Positions 33,586-44,949 of a stretch of 64,000 nt of DNA are shown here, one piece after another. The stretch comes from Hyphomicrobium_A sp963776675 (GTDB taxonomy: Bacteria > Pseudomonadota > Alphaproteobacteria > Rhizobiales > Hyphomicrobiaceae): contig CAVZNR010000026.1 in the NCBI GenBank assembly GCA_963776675.1, forward strand, positions 37,494-101,493, given 5' to 3'. The notes under the pieces are model-generated. The model was not told where the DNA came from. It did no database searches and was given only the letters and a program-made list of their open reading frames with translations. Each line of letters starts with the position of its first letter. Positions within the stretch are counted from its first letter, which is position 1. The translations under genes and the position numbers were made by a program.

Positions 33586-34608
33586 TTGGCAGGGACGCTT
33601 ACCAGCGACGATCTCGTCACCGCGCTCAAGGCAGCGGCCGAGCCCACGCGCCTGCGCATCCTGCTGCTGCTGGCGGGCGGAGAGCTCAATGTCAAGGACC
33701 TCACCCAGATCCTGGGACAGAGCCAGCCGCGCATCAGCCGCCACCTCAAGCTGCTGGCGGAGGCCGGCCTGGTCGAGCGCTTCCGTGAGGGCAGCTGGGC
33801 CTATTTCCATGTTTCCGACCGCACCCATGGGGGCCGGCTGGCGCTCGACATCCTGGCGCTGGTCAAGGCCGCAGATCCCGCCATCGCCCGCGACCGGGAG
33901 CGCGCGGAGGCGCTGAAGCGAGAGCGCGAGGAGGCGGCGCAAAGCTACTTCCAAGCGCATGCCGCCGATTGGGACCGCATCCGCTCGCTGCACGTGGCCG
34001 AAAGCGAGGTCGAGGAGGCGATCGGCAAGGCCTTGGGGCCCGGCCCCTTCAAGCTGCTCGTCGACCTCGGCACCGGAACGGGTCGCATCCTGGAGCTTTT
34101 CGCCGAACGCTATGCACGTGGGCTCGGCTTCGATCTCAACCAGGCGATGCTCGCCTATGCCCGTAGCAAGCTTTCGAAGGCACGGCTTACCCATTCCCAG
34201 GTGCGACACGGCGACATCTATGCACTGAGCCTGCCTGACGGCGTTGCCGACGCGGTCATCATGCACCAAGTGCTGCACTTCCTGTCCGAGCCGGCAACGG
34301 CCCTGCGCGAGGCCGCGCGAGTGCTGGCACCGGGCGGGCGGCTGCTGATTGCCGATTTCGCGCCCCACGATCTGGAGTTCCTGCGCGAGAAGCACGCGCA
34401 CGATCGGCTGGGCTTCGAGCCCGCGCAGGTCGCACAATGGATGAAGGATGCCGGTCTGGTGCCCGTCACGCACCGCGACCTCGCTCCCAATAAGAAGGGC
34501 GGCACCGAAATGTTGACGGTGTCGCTATGGCTCGCAGAGCGGCCAGCGGCGGCGCGCGTGCGGGAGGAGGCGTCCGCTTCGGCGCACGCCCTAGAGGAGG
34601 CTCCCTGA
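33586..34608 (+). CDS. ArsR-family regulator fused to SAM-dependent methyltransferase
   Basis: A 340-residue two-domain protein. Residues 1-95 form an ArsR winged helix (AAAEPTRLRILLLLAGGELN, QSQPRISRHLKLLAEAGLVE). Residues about 140-300 form a class I methyltransferase fold with the SAM loop DLGTGTGRILE (near residue 160), GLGFDLNQAML and VLAPGGRLLIADFAPHD. It is the first gene of an operon with metF and the two metH genes; its stop overlaps the metF start. A plausible role, by inference, is sensing SAM or SAH and repressing methionine genes. The TTG at 33586 is the start: an AGGAGG lies 5 bases upstream and the nearby ATG at 33566 is out of frame. Confidence 0.9.
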   Translation: MAGTLTSDDLVTALKAAAEPTRLRILLLLAGGELNVKDLTQILGQSQPRISRHLKLLAEAGLVERFREGSWAYFHVSDRTHGGRLALDILALVKAADPAIARDRERAEALKREREEAAQSYFQAHAADWDRIRSLHVAESEVEEAIGKALGPGPFKLLVDLGTGTGRILELFAERYARGLGFDLNQAMLAYARSKLSKARLTHSQVRHGDIYALSLPDGVADAVIMHQVLHFLSEPATALREAARVLAPGGRLLIADFAPHDLEFLREKHAHDRLGFEPAQVAQWMKDAGLVPVTHRDLAPNKKGGTEMLTVSLWLAERPAAARVREEASASAHALEEAP

Positions 34609-35534
34609 TGGCCAACAGTGCTGAGCGCAAAAGCCGGCTGCTCGGTGCCGGTGAGATCGACGTATCCTTCGAGTTCTTCCCGCCCAAGACGGAGAAGATG
34701 GAAGCCGCGCTGTGGACGGCGATCGAGCGGCTGGCACCACTCCGGCCCGAGTTCGTGTCGGTCACGTACGGGGCGGGCGGCTCCACCCGCGAGCGCACCC
34801 ACGCAACCGTTGCACGCATCATTCGCGAAACGCCGCTGAGGCCGGCCGCGCATCTCACATGCGTTGACGCGACTAAGGAAGAAGTTGACGCGGTCGCGCG
34901 CGCCTACTGGGACGCCGGCGTCCGACACGTCGTGGCGCTGCGCGGTGATCCCGCCGGCGGACCGGGCACGCGCTACGAGCCGCACGCTGGCGGCTACGCC
35001 AACTCTGCTGAACTCGTCGCCGGTCTGAAGAAGATTTCCGATTTTGAAATTTCGGTCGCCGGTTATCCCGAGAAGCACCCGGAAAGCCCCTCGGTCGCCG
35101 CCGACATGGATAACCTCAAGGCCAAGGTCGATGCCGGGGCCGATCGCATCATCACGCAGTTCGGCTTCGACAATTCGCACTACTTACGGTTTCTCGAACG
35201 GGCCCGTGCCGCCGGCATCTGGGTTCCGATCACGCCGGGCATCGTGCCCATTCACAATTTCAAGCAGGTTGCGGGGTTCGCGATACGGGCCGGTGCCACT
35301 ATGCCGTCCTGGCTTGCGCACCGGTTCGAAGGTCTGGAGGACGATCCCGCCACGAGCCATCTCGTTGCTGCGGCGGTCGCCACCGAGCAAGTCATGGACC
35401 TCGTCGACGAAGGGGTAAAGAAGTTCCACTTCTACACCCTCAACCGCGCCGACCTCGTCTACGCCATTTGTCACCTGCTGGGATTGCGTCCGCATGGAGC
35501 GGTGCACTCCGTGCGCGCGCGAGCGGTGGGCTAA
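34608..35534 (+). CDS. metF: 5,10-methylenetetrahydrofolate reductase
   Basis: FAD enzyme that makes 5-methyl-tetrahydrofolate, the methyl donor for MetH. The 308-residue protein has the family start FEFFPPKTEKME (residues 21-32), VSVTYGAGGSTRERT, HLTCVDATKEEV and VALRGDPAGG. Later come QFGFDNSHYLRF and VPITPGIVPIHNF. Its ATG at 34608 shares a base with the stop of the ArsR-methyltransferase gene (TGATG), so translation is coupled. The N-terminal metH half follows 12 bases after its stop. Length is normal. Confidence 0.96.
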   Translation: MANSAERKSRLLGAGEIDVSFEFFPPKTEKMEAALWTAIERLAPLRPEFVSVTYGAGGSTRERTHATVARIIRETPLRPAAHLTCVDATKEEVDAVARAYWDAGVRHVVALRGDPAGGPGTRYEPHAGGYANSAELVAGLKKISDFEISVAGYPEKHPESPSVAADMDNLKAKVDAGADRIITQFGFDNSHYLRFLERARAAGIWVPITPGIVPIHNFKQVAGFAIRAGATMPSWLAHRFEGLEDDPATSHLVAAAVATEQVMDLVDEGVKKFHFYTLNRADLVYAICHLLGLRPHGAVHSVRARAVG

Positions 35535-35546
35535 GGAGCATACCCA

Positions 35547-36608
<1,062 letters not shown>

Positions 36609-36629
36609 GACTTCTGCCACATTTGTGCT

Positions 36630-36643
36630 AGACACCAGTGTCT
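36630..36643. promoter_or_regulatory. Inverted repeat before the gene inside split metH
   Basis: AGACACCAGTGTCT is a perfect dyad with 6-base arms and a 2-base centre, starting 22 bases after the stop of the first metH gene and 49 bases before the next ATG. It could be an operator for an internal promoter or a small hairpin in the operon transcript. No U-run follows, so it is not an intrinsic terminator. Confidence 0.35.
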
Positions 36644-36691
36644 TAGAGATGGGCCGGGGGGTGCTGTCTCGAAGGCCCTGGGGGACTTGTC

Positions 36692-37210
36692 ATGCGTGTT
36701 ATAAAGATCGACCTGCCGGCCAGCATGAGTCCGGTGGATCCCGAGTTGAGTCTTGTCTCCGACGAGGTTCGCGATCAGCTGTTCAAGGAGCTGGGCGAGA
36801 TCGACACCGAGATGAGCGAAACGGTGCGCCAACGGGCGCGCTCCTACTTCCCCGACACCTACTCGGTCTTCGTGCGCACCCTGCTACTTCCCGATCGGGT
36901 GGGGACCTCGACGCAGCTGTGGATCGTCGATCCGAACGTCCGCTGGCCAGCCGGGCTGCTGACGCGCTCGGCGTGGCGGCTGTTCGTGCCGATCTTCTCT
37001 CACGTCGTTCACGACGCGATGTCGAGCCGCATGCCGGGCGTGAAGTTCCACATGCGCGAGAAGGACGCCAGGGTCACGGTGCTGGCTCCGACGCGGACCT
37101 TCAAGGACCCGGTGATACTCGTGGCTGCAACCTTCATCCTGACGACGTTGTACTGGGTGCTGGTGCATCCGCACGTCACCATGCTGATGCCCGGCCCCAC
37201 CGCGCTCTGA
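36692..37210 (+). CDS. Unknown protein with C-terminal membrane anchor, between metH halves
   Basis: A 172-residue protein that I do not recognise. Residues 1-145 are soluble and mixed (SDEVRDQLFKELGEIDTEMS, RSYFPDTYSVFVRTLLLPDR, SAWRLFVPIFSHVVHDAMSS). The last 30 residues contain one membrane segment (ILVAATFILTTLYWVLV) and a short tail, so it looks tail-anchored with the bulk in the cytoplasm. The ATG has a GGGGGA site 8 bases upstream. It sits between the two halves of methionine synthase in the same direction. A role in methionine synthesis or its membrane location is possible but only suggested by position. Confidence 0.78.
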   Translation: MRVIKIDLPASMSPVDPELSLVSDEVRDQLFKELGEIDTEMSETVRQRARSYFPDTYSVFVRTLLLPDRVGTSTQLWIVDPNVRWPAGLLTRSAWRLFVPIFSHVVHDAMSSRMPGVKFHMREKDARVTVLAPTRTFKDPVILVAATFILTTLYWVLVHPHVTMLMPGPTAL

Positions 37211-37307
37211 TCGCGAGCGCAAGCTTCCGGCCGACCGTCCAGCCAAAACTTTCATCCGCCTTGCCCGGAGACGACGCGGCGGGGAGCAGAGAGGAATTGC
37301 GCATCTC

Positions 37308-40001
<2,694 letters not shown>

Positions 40002-40042
40002 GGGTAGGCGTTAGGTCGCCTGAGGCACTCGCACAAAAGACT

Positions 40043-40070
40043 GAAGGCGCGGAGAGGGCTCCGCGCCTTC
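40043..40070 (+). terminator. 12-bp hairpin after metH
   Basis: GAAGGCGCGGAG (40043-40054) pairs perfectly with CTCCGCGCCTTC (40059-40070) around a 4-base loop AGGG. It starts 42 bases after the metH stop. No U-run follows on the plus strand, so it is either a Rho-assisted terminator or a 3' stabilising structure for the operon mRNA. Confidence 0.65.
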
Positions 40071-40161
40071 GTCGTATCTGGACCGACGTCCCGTGGGCTT
40101 GGGGGAAGCTTGGGACGACACTGGAACTTGGTACGCTCGGCGGGTCCGTGTAACGCAACTT

Positions 40162-40245
40162 CTAGACCACGCCGAAGACAATTGCAGCGATGAAGCCGAA
40201 GGAGAGAAGCGCCGCAAGTACGTTAAGTCGCATCGCGAGTTCCAT
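40162..40245 (-). CDS. 27-residue membrane miniprotein
   Basis: A very short gene with a strong GGAGG ribosome site 5 bases before the ATG at 40245. The product is 27 residues: a short N-terminal stretch (MELAMRLN) and then one hydrophobic helix (VLAALLSFGFIAAIVFGVV) to the stop. An internal ATG at 40233 would give 23 residues. Short single-helix proteins of similar sequence look familiar from Hyphomicrobiales genomes, but I know of no function. The good ribosome site and clean amphipathic design argue for expression. The surrounding 400 bases hold no other credible gene. Confidence 0.5.
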   Translation of the reverse strand: MELAMRLNVLAALLSFGFIAAIVFGVV

Positions 40246-40628
40246 CGTTGCCTCCGTGTTGGTCGCCTTGGTTGGCGACTCGCTGCGGCACGAAAGGGGC
40301 CCGTGCCTGTTCGAAGAAGCTATGAGGCCCGCAGTCCACTTGCCAAGCGAAAAATTTTTTGCAGTGCAAGGAACCGATACGTTTGTAGTCGAATCCGCCC
40401 AATCGTCGCGCAAGTCGGCGCAAGCGCCACACACATGTGGTCGGATTGCCAAAGCTCATGCTTTTTCGACGTGCAAGCTGGATAGAAAAGCATCACCTGA
40501 AACTATGTTCGCAGCGGCAGGAGTGCCCAAGGACCGTGCAGAGCATCTATTGCAACGCGAGACAAATCTGTTGATGGATCGATTTTTCCAAATCGTCCCG
40601 GCGAGTAGCGTGTACACCGCCGGGCTTT
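40246..40628. other. Intergenic region without a recognised gene
   Basis: 383 bases between the miniprotein start and the end of the enoyl-CoA hydratase gene. Part of it is AT-richer than its surroundings (AAAAATTTTTT at about 40350). It presumably carries the miniprotein promoter. No tRNA, terminator with a U-run or credible coding sequence was seen. Confidence 0.45.
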
Positions 40629-41429
40629 TCAGCGGCCCTTGAACAGGGGCTTGCGCTTTTCCAGGAAAGCGCGGCGGCCTTCGGCGTAATCCTCACTTTC
40701 AAAACACGCGGTGACGGCAGCGTCGAGCGCTTTCATGTCGGCGCCTTCGGGATGGCGCACGAGCGCGTCGATCACTTGTTTCGCTGCGCGCACGGTGAGG
40801 GGCGCGTTGGCGCCGATCTCCTGCGCGAGCGCGCGCGTCCGCTCCTCCAGCGAAGCGGCCGGCACGATCTCATTGACGAGCCCCATGGCTGCGGCTTCGG
40901 CGGCTTTGAAGCGGCGGCCCGTGAACAGCATCTCCTTGGCGCGCGACGGCGACACGGCGGCCAGGAGCGGGCGCACCCAGCGGGCGTTGTAGCCGATACC
41001 CAGCTTCGCCGCAGGAATGGCGAACTGAGACGTTTCGTCGGCGATGCGAATGTCGGTGCACAGGGCGAGACCCAGGCCGCCGCCGAGGCAGAAGCCGTGG
41101 ATCATGGCGATGGTCGGCTTGGCGCATTGGCTCAAGGCCTGGAAGGCCCCGTCGTTGAGCGCGTCGTAATGCTTGGCCTTGTCGCCGGAGCGAACGCTGT
41201 CAAACTCGGAGATGTCGGCTCCGGCCGAGAAGGCGCGCGTGCCTGAGCCTCGTAGCACGATGACGCGGACGGCAGGGTCTTCGACCGCCTCGGCCACAAG
41301 CTCGGGCAGCGCTTTCCACATGGCGGCCGTCAGCGCGTTCATGCGCGCGGGGTTGTCGGCAACAATGAAGGCGATCTCGCCCTCGCGCTGGAGGCGAAGC
41401 ACGGCTTCCGCCGGCGGAATATCCTGCAT
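40629..41429 (-). CDS. Enoyl-CoA hydratase/isomerase family protein
   Basis: A 266-residue crotonase-fold protein. The oxyanion-hole segments are FSAGADISEF and HGFCLGGGLGLALCTDIRIA. LGIGYNARWVRPLLAAVSPS and KEMLFTGRRFKAAEAAAMGL follow in the usual order. The catalytic glutamate position of true hydratases (P-E-x-x-x-G) is not evident here: the stretch reads PAAKLGIGYN. It may therefore be an isomerase or another crotonase-type enzyme rather than a classic hydratase. Substrate is unknown. It stands alone, divergent from cysE. Confidence 0.9.
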   Translation of the reverse strand: MQDIPPAEAVLRLQREGEIAFIVADNPARMNALTAAMWKALPELVAEAVEDPAVRVIVLRGSGTRAFSAGADISEFDSVRSGDKAKHYDALNDGAFQALSQCAKPTIAMIHGFCLGGGLGLALCTDIRIADETSQFAIPAAKLGIGYNARWVRPLLAAVSPSRAKEMLFTGRRFKAAEAAAMGLVNEIVPAASLEERTRALAQEIGANAPLTVRAAKQVIDALVRHPEGADMKALDAAVTACFESEDYAEGRRAFLEKRKPLFKGR

Positions 41430-41647
41430 GGGAAGTCCTTGAGGCCTGGGTCTGGGATTTACAAAGCGCTAATGGCCGCGCCGTGCAACCGTGCAGATTG
41501 CCCGGATTGGCTGCTTTGTGACGACCTTAGGTAAAACGGGGGTAGTAGCCGTTGACGCGGCGGCATCATATTTGTACCCCGGTCGCAGCGACGAGGCGAA
41601 GCACCTCTGCAACCCGAGACGGGCAGGAAGGCGTGAGGAGCAGTCAC

Positions 41648-42481
41648 ATGGCAGCCAGGACGCGCTCGGCAGCTTCGAGCAAGGTCAGTGCCTACGATCC
41701 GATCTGGTCGGAGATCCGCAAGGAGGCTCAGGCCGCGATGACGGCCGAGCCGGCGCTCGGCAGCTTCATCTACGCGACCGTGCTGAGCCACGACCGGCTC
41801 GAGGACGCGATCTGCCATCGTTTAGCGCAACGGATCGATCATACCGACGTTGATCCCGTTCTCATCAACCAGACGTTCCAGTCGCTGCTCGCTGCGCACC
41901 ATGATTTGGGCATCGCGTTTCGCGCCGATCTCGCCGCCGTGTTCGATCGCGATCCGGCATGCAACCGCTATCTGGAGCCGCTGCTCTATTTCAAGGGCTT
42001 CCACGCGCTGGTGGCCCACCGGTTCGCGCACGCGCTCTGGCACGAGGGGCGGCGCGACTTCGCTCTATTCCTGCAGAGCCAGGCCTCGCGCACGTTCGCC
42101 GTCGACATTCATCCCGCTGCGCGCTTCGGCCAGGGCATCATGGTCGATCACGCCACCGCCTTCGTCGTCGGCGAGACGGCGGTCGTGGGCAACAACTGCT
42201 CCTTCCTGCACGCGGTCACGCTCGGAGGTAGCGGCAAGGAGACCGGCAACCGCCATCCCAAGATCGGCGAGAACGTACTGGTGGGTGCTGGCGCCAAGAT
42301 CCTAGGCAACATTACAGTGGGCGAAGGATCGCGCATTGCAGCCGGCAGTGTGGTCCTGCGCAACGTGCCGCCGCATGTGACGGTCGCGGGTGTGCCGGCC
42401 AAGGTTGTCGGATCGGCAGGTTGCGCCGAGCCCGCACTCGAGATGGAACAAACGTGGGTCGACGATTTCGGCGGCCTTTGA
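41648..42481 (+). CDS. cysE: Serine O-acetyltransferase
   Basis: First committed step of cysteine synthesis: transfers acetyl from acetyl-CoA to serine. The 277-residue protein has the N-terminal helical domain (PIWSEIRKEAQAAMTAEPAL, DRLEDAICHRLAQRI). The left-handed beta-helix of hexapeptide repeats follows: IHPAARFGQGIMVDHATAFV, VGETAVVGNNCSFLHAVTLG and GAKILGNITVGEGSRIAAGS, with catalytic histidines in DHAT and LHAV. The ATG at 41648 is preceded by GAGGAG and fits the family start. A DUF3126 gene follows 53 bases later. Confidence 0.94.
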   Translation: MAARTRSAASSKVSAYDPIWSEIRKEAQAAMTAEPALGSFIYATVLSHDRLEDAICHRLAQRIDHTDVDPVLINQTFQSLLAAHHDLGIAFRADLAAVFDRDPACNRYLEPLLYFKGFHALVAHRFAHALWHEGRRDFALFLQSQASRTFAVDIHPAARFGQGIMVDHATAFVVGETAVVGNNCSFLHAVTLGGSGKETGNRHPKIGENVLVGAGAKILGNITVGEGSRIAAGSVVLRNVPPHVTVAGVPAKVVGSAGCAEPALEMEQTWVDDFGGL

Positions 42482-42534
42482 GAGCTTCACTGCGGCGAGC
42501 TCCCCCATGCCGCGCAACAAGAGAGACTTGTAAA

Positions 42535-42750
42535 GTGACGAAGGAAGAGACGGCCCGCCTGCAGGCCTATCTGCGCAGGGTTTTCAAGACGCCTAACCTC
42601 GAGGTGCGCGCGCGCCCCAAGAAGGACGATTCCGCCGAGGTCTTCATTGGCGACGAGTTCATTGCGGTGCTATTCCGCGAGGAGGAGGATGGCGAGGTCT
42701 CCTACCAGTTCCAGATGGCGATCCTCGACCTCGATCTCGAAGGCGTGTGA
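42535..42750 (+). CDS. DUF3126 family protein
   Basis: A 71-residue acidic protein matching DUF3126, an alphaproteobacterial family commonly found beside cysE: KEETARLQAYLRRVFKTPNL, EVRARPKKDDSAEVFIGDEF and VSYQFQMAILDLDL. Function is unknown. The start is GTG at 42535 with a GAGAGA-like site. It is followed by a gamma-carbonic anhydrase gene 18 bases on, so the three genes from cysE form a likely operon. Confidence 0.88.
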   Translation: MTKEETARLQAYLRRVFKTPNLEVRARPKKDDSAEVFIGDEFIAVLFREEEDGEVSYQFQMAILDLDLEGV

Positions 42751-42768
42751 GGCCGACGAGGCAGCTCC

Positions 42769-43305
42769 ATGGCGCTCTACGAGCTTGATGGCACAGGCGT
42801 AACGACGCCGGGTGAGGGACGCTACTGGGTAGCCCCCAGCGCGGTTCTGATCGGCAAGGTCATCCTCGAGGAGGACGCCAGCGTCTGGTTCGGAAGCGTC
42901 ATCCGCGGCGACAACGAGCCAATCCGGGTCGGCGCACGCTCCAACGTGCAAGAGGGGTGTGTGCTGCACACGGATCCCGGCTACCCGCTGACGATCGGCG
43001 AGGACTGCACCATCGGGCACATGGTGATGCTGCACGGCTGCACTATCGGCCGCGGCAGCCTGATCGGGATCGGATCCATCCTGCTCAACGGCGTGAAGAT
43101 CGGGGAGGAATGCCTCGTCGGCGCCAACACGCTCATTCCGGAGGGCAAGGTCATCCCGCCACGTTCGATGGTGCTCGGTTCGCCCGGCAAGATCGTACGC
43201 GAGCTCACGTCCGAGGACGTAGCGCGGTTCGGTGGCGCGGCCGGCCGTTACGTGAAGAACTGGAAGCGCTTTGCTGGCGGCCTCAAGCCACAACAAGGGG
43301 CGTGA
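42769..43305 (+). CDS. Gamma-carbonic anhydrase family protein
   Basis: A 178-residue left-handed beta-helix protein of the gamma-carbonic anhydrase/PaaY-like group. The three metal-binding histidines are all present: His67 in VLHTDPGYP, and His84 and His89 in IGHMVMLHG. Hexapeptide repeats run from residue 25 to 140 and a C-terminal helix (VARFGGAAGRYVKNWKRFAG) packs on the trimer. Activity as carbonic anhydrase or a thioesterase-like function cannot be separated by sequence. Start ATG lies 18 bases after the DUF3126 stop. Confidence 0.92.
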   Translation: MALYELDGTGVTTPGEGRYWVAPSAVLIGKVILEEDASVWFGSVIRGDNEPIRVGARSNVQEGCVLHTDPGYPLTIGEDCTIGHMVMLHGCTIGRGSLIGIGSILLNGVKIGEECLVGANTLIPEGKVIPPRSMVLGSPGKIVRELTSEDVARFGGAAGRYVKNWKRFAGGLKPQQGA

Positions 43306-43336
43306 GGCAGCAGGGGCCGCTTTGCGACCGCTGCTG

Positions 43337-44005
43337 CTACTGGTCGAGTTCCAAGCCGGAGAGTGACGTGGCGAGCGGGCTCTGGCGCGTGTCGAGCGCG
43401 ACCCACACTCGCGGATTGATGTAGGACTGGCGCATCACGTACTCGTAGGGCGTCTGGCTCCACAGGCGCACCTCCTCGATCTTGTTGTCGAGGATGAAGT
43501 CACCCTGCATGGTACGTGCGGTCAGCACCGCGTGCCCTTCGCCCTTCTCGTCGCGCACGACCGTCATGAGCAGCGAGCTCACCGGCCAGCCCTTCCTGAT
43601 CAGGTTGTGGCGCTTCAAAAGTGCATAGTCCTCGCAGTCGCCCTTGGTGCGCGGCAAGGTCCAGTACTCGTTGACGCCGTAGATCTCCAGGTCGGTCGCG
43701 GGAGCCACGGCGTTGTTCACGGCCCGATTGACGTCGTCGAGCTCGCGCAGTTTTTCCGCCGAAGCGTTGTAGCGATTTTCCTGGCGATTATCCGAGGCGC
43801 ACTCCTGGGGCGTCGCCTCACAGAAGCGGACGAACCCGTGCGGGGGCTGGGCTGGCCCAAAGATCCGCATGAAGGAGGACGATCGCACCGACGGAGGATC
43901 GATTTCCTCGAGCGACCCGTATGACGTGACCTGCTGAGCGCATACTCCCGATGCCGCCAGCAGTCCGCCCACTAGAACCAAAGCGCTAAGCTCAACCCGA
44001 TGCAT
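43337..44005 (-). CDS. BTLCP family transglutaminase-like cysteine peptidase
   Basis: A 222-residue exported protein (signal peptide LSALVLVGGLLAASGVCAQ) of the bacterial transglutaminase-like cysteine proteinase group. The catalytic cysteine is in TKGDCEDYALLKR, the histidine in GHAVLTARTMQGDFILDN, and the aspartate follows in the same segment. NPRVWVALD near the end is typical. Members elsewhere are linked to c-di-GMP-controlled adhesin processing (LapG-like) or unknown periplasmic roles. A PilZ gene lies just upstream on the same strand, which fits a signalling context but proves nothing. Confidence 0.9.
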   Translation of the reverse strand: MHRVELSALVLVGGLLAASGVCAQQVTSYGSLEEIDPPSVRSSSFMRIFGPAQPPHGFVRFCEATPQECASDNRQENRYNASAEKLRELDDVNRAVNNAVAPATDLEIYGVNEYWTLPRTKGDCEDYALLKRHNLIRKGWPVSSLLMTVVRDEKGEGHAVLTARTMQGDFILDNKIEEVRLWSQTPYEYVMRQSYINPRVWVALDTRQSPLATSLSGLELDQ

Positions 44006-44111
44006 TACGACTACCCCGTTACTCTTCCCTCTCAAGCTACGCGATACAGTTCGAATTACCCTGAAATGGCAGCGCGCGATTTGAAGTAAAACGCTGTGCT
44101 CTCGTTCATGA

Positions 44112-44756
44112 TTATAAATCGTCGCCTTCGCCGTCGCGCTCGAGAGCGATCTCCTCATCGAGGCGCTGATTAAGGAATTCGACAGCGATTCCTTCGTCGT
44201 GGTGGCGGACGACGATGGCGCGCTGCCTGGCGAAGATGACCTCTGTGCCCAAGGGGGGCCGGATCGGCGTCACGATCGAGGCGCCGCTGCGCGATACGTC
44301 CAGCATGGGGCACTCCAAGACCGTTCCGTCGAGCATGGCCAAGGTGCCGAACTCGTTGACGGGACGGCGCGGGAACACGCGCTCCTCGGCTTCCGACAGC
44401 GAGCCTTGCGTCGACAGACGCTTGATTTGACCCGCGAGCTTCTCACGCTTGCGCTGAGTAGCCTGAATGCTCATCGCGAAACCGTCTTCGGTGCGCCTTA
44501 CAACATCGCCTTCAAGACCACCCAAATGCAGCAAATAAACGATCAAGTGCTCGCCGACGATCAAGGACTGCGACGCAGTCAGTGCTGCACCCATCACCGA
44601 GATGTCTTTGAGACGACACGGGTAATCGATCTTGTTGTCGCGCATGAAGCGCCCCGGCAAGCTGATTTTAAAGCGGGGATAAAGTCGCTCGTCGGCGAGG
44701 GGAGCCCCGGCAGGATCGAGCCCGCCGCGCTGAGATGGAGCCGAACTCCTCGACAT
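44112..44756 (-). CDS. Tandem PilZ domain protein
   Basis: A 214-residue protein with two PilZ-like beta barrels. The first (residues 25-100) begins with ERLYPRFKISLPGRFMRDNK and has RLKDISVMGAALTASQSLIV. The second (about 130-205) has LECPMLDVSRSGASIVTPIR and FARQRAIVVRHHDEGIAVEF. Classic c-di-GMP ligands are R-x-x-x-R before the barrel and D/N-x-S-x-x-G inside. Here the second motif appears as D-I-S-V-M-G and D-V-S-R-S-G, and the R-x-x-x-R is partly present (R-L-Y-P-R). Binding is therefore plausible but uncertain. Start at 44756 has an AGGA site; an upstream ATG at 44771 adds five residues. Confidence 0.82.
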   Translation of the reverse strand: MSRSSAPSQRGGLDPAGAPLADERLYPRFKISLPGRFMRDNKIDYPCRLKDISVMGAALTASQSLIVGEHLIVYLLHLGGLEGDVVRRTEDGFAMSIQATQRKREKLAGQIKRLSTQGSLSEAEERVFPRRPVNEFGTLAMLDGTVLECPMLDVSRSGASIVTPIRPPLGTEVIFARQRAIVVRHHDEGIAVEFLNQRLDEEIALERDGEGDDL

Positions 44757-44774
44757 GAGCCAATCCTGCAATAA

Positions 44775-44790
44775 GACCGCTGTAGCGGTC
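44775..44790. promoter_or_regulatory. 16-bp palindrome upstream of PilZ gene
   Basis: GACCGCTGTAGCGGTC is a perfect dyad with 7-base arms and a 2-base centre, 18 bases before the PilZ ATG. Farther upstream, TTAA-N7-CTAA at 44865-44879 is one base short of the CtrA box TTAA-N7-TTAA. The palindrome could be an operator or a hairpin in the leader. Both are candidates only. Confidence 0.35.
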
Positions 44791-44949
44791 GCAGCTGTCC
44801 GCGAGCCAACAAGAACGCGTACACCTATGGCCCTGTTTCAGGGTCGAATATGCGCATCGCGCCCTTAACGAAGGGCTAACTGGCGCTTCATTTTTGTATG
44901 GAGAGCAGTTCTAGGGAGAGGAGAGGGGAGCGCCCGCCGTCGGGTGCGA

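Noticed and set aside
40190..40642. A 150-residue plus-strand frame downstream of metH
   Set aside because: Overlaps the miniprotein and the hydratase end, has no ribosome site or family resemblance, and unusual composition.
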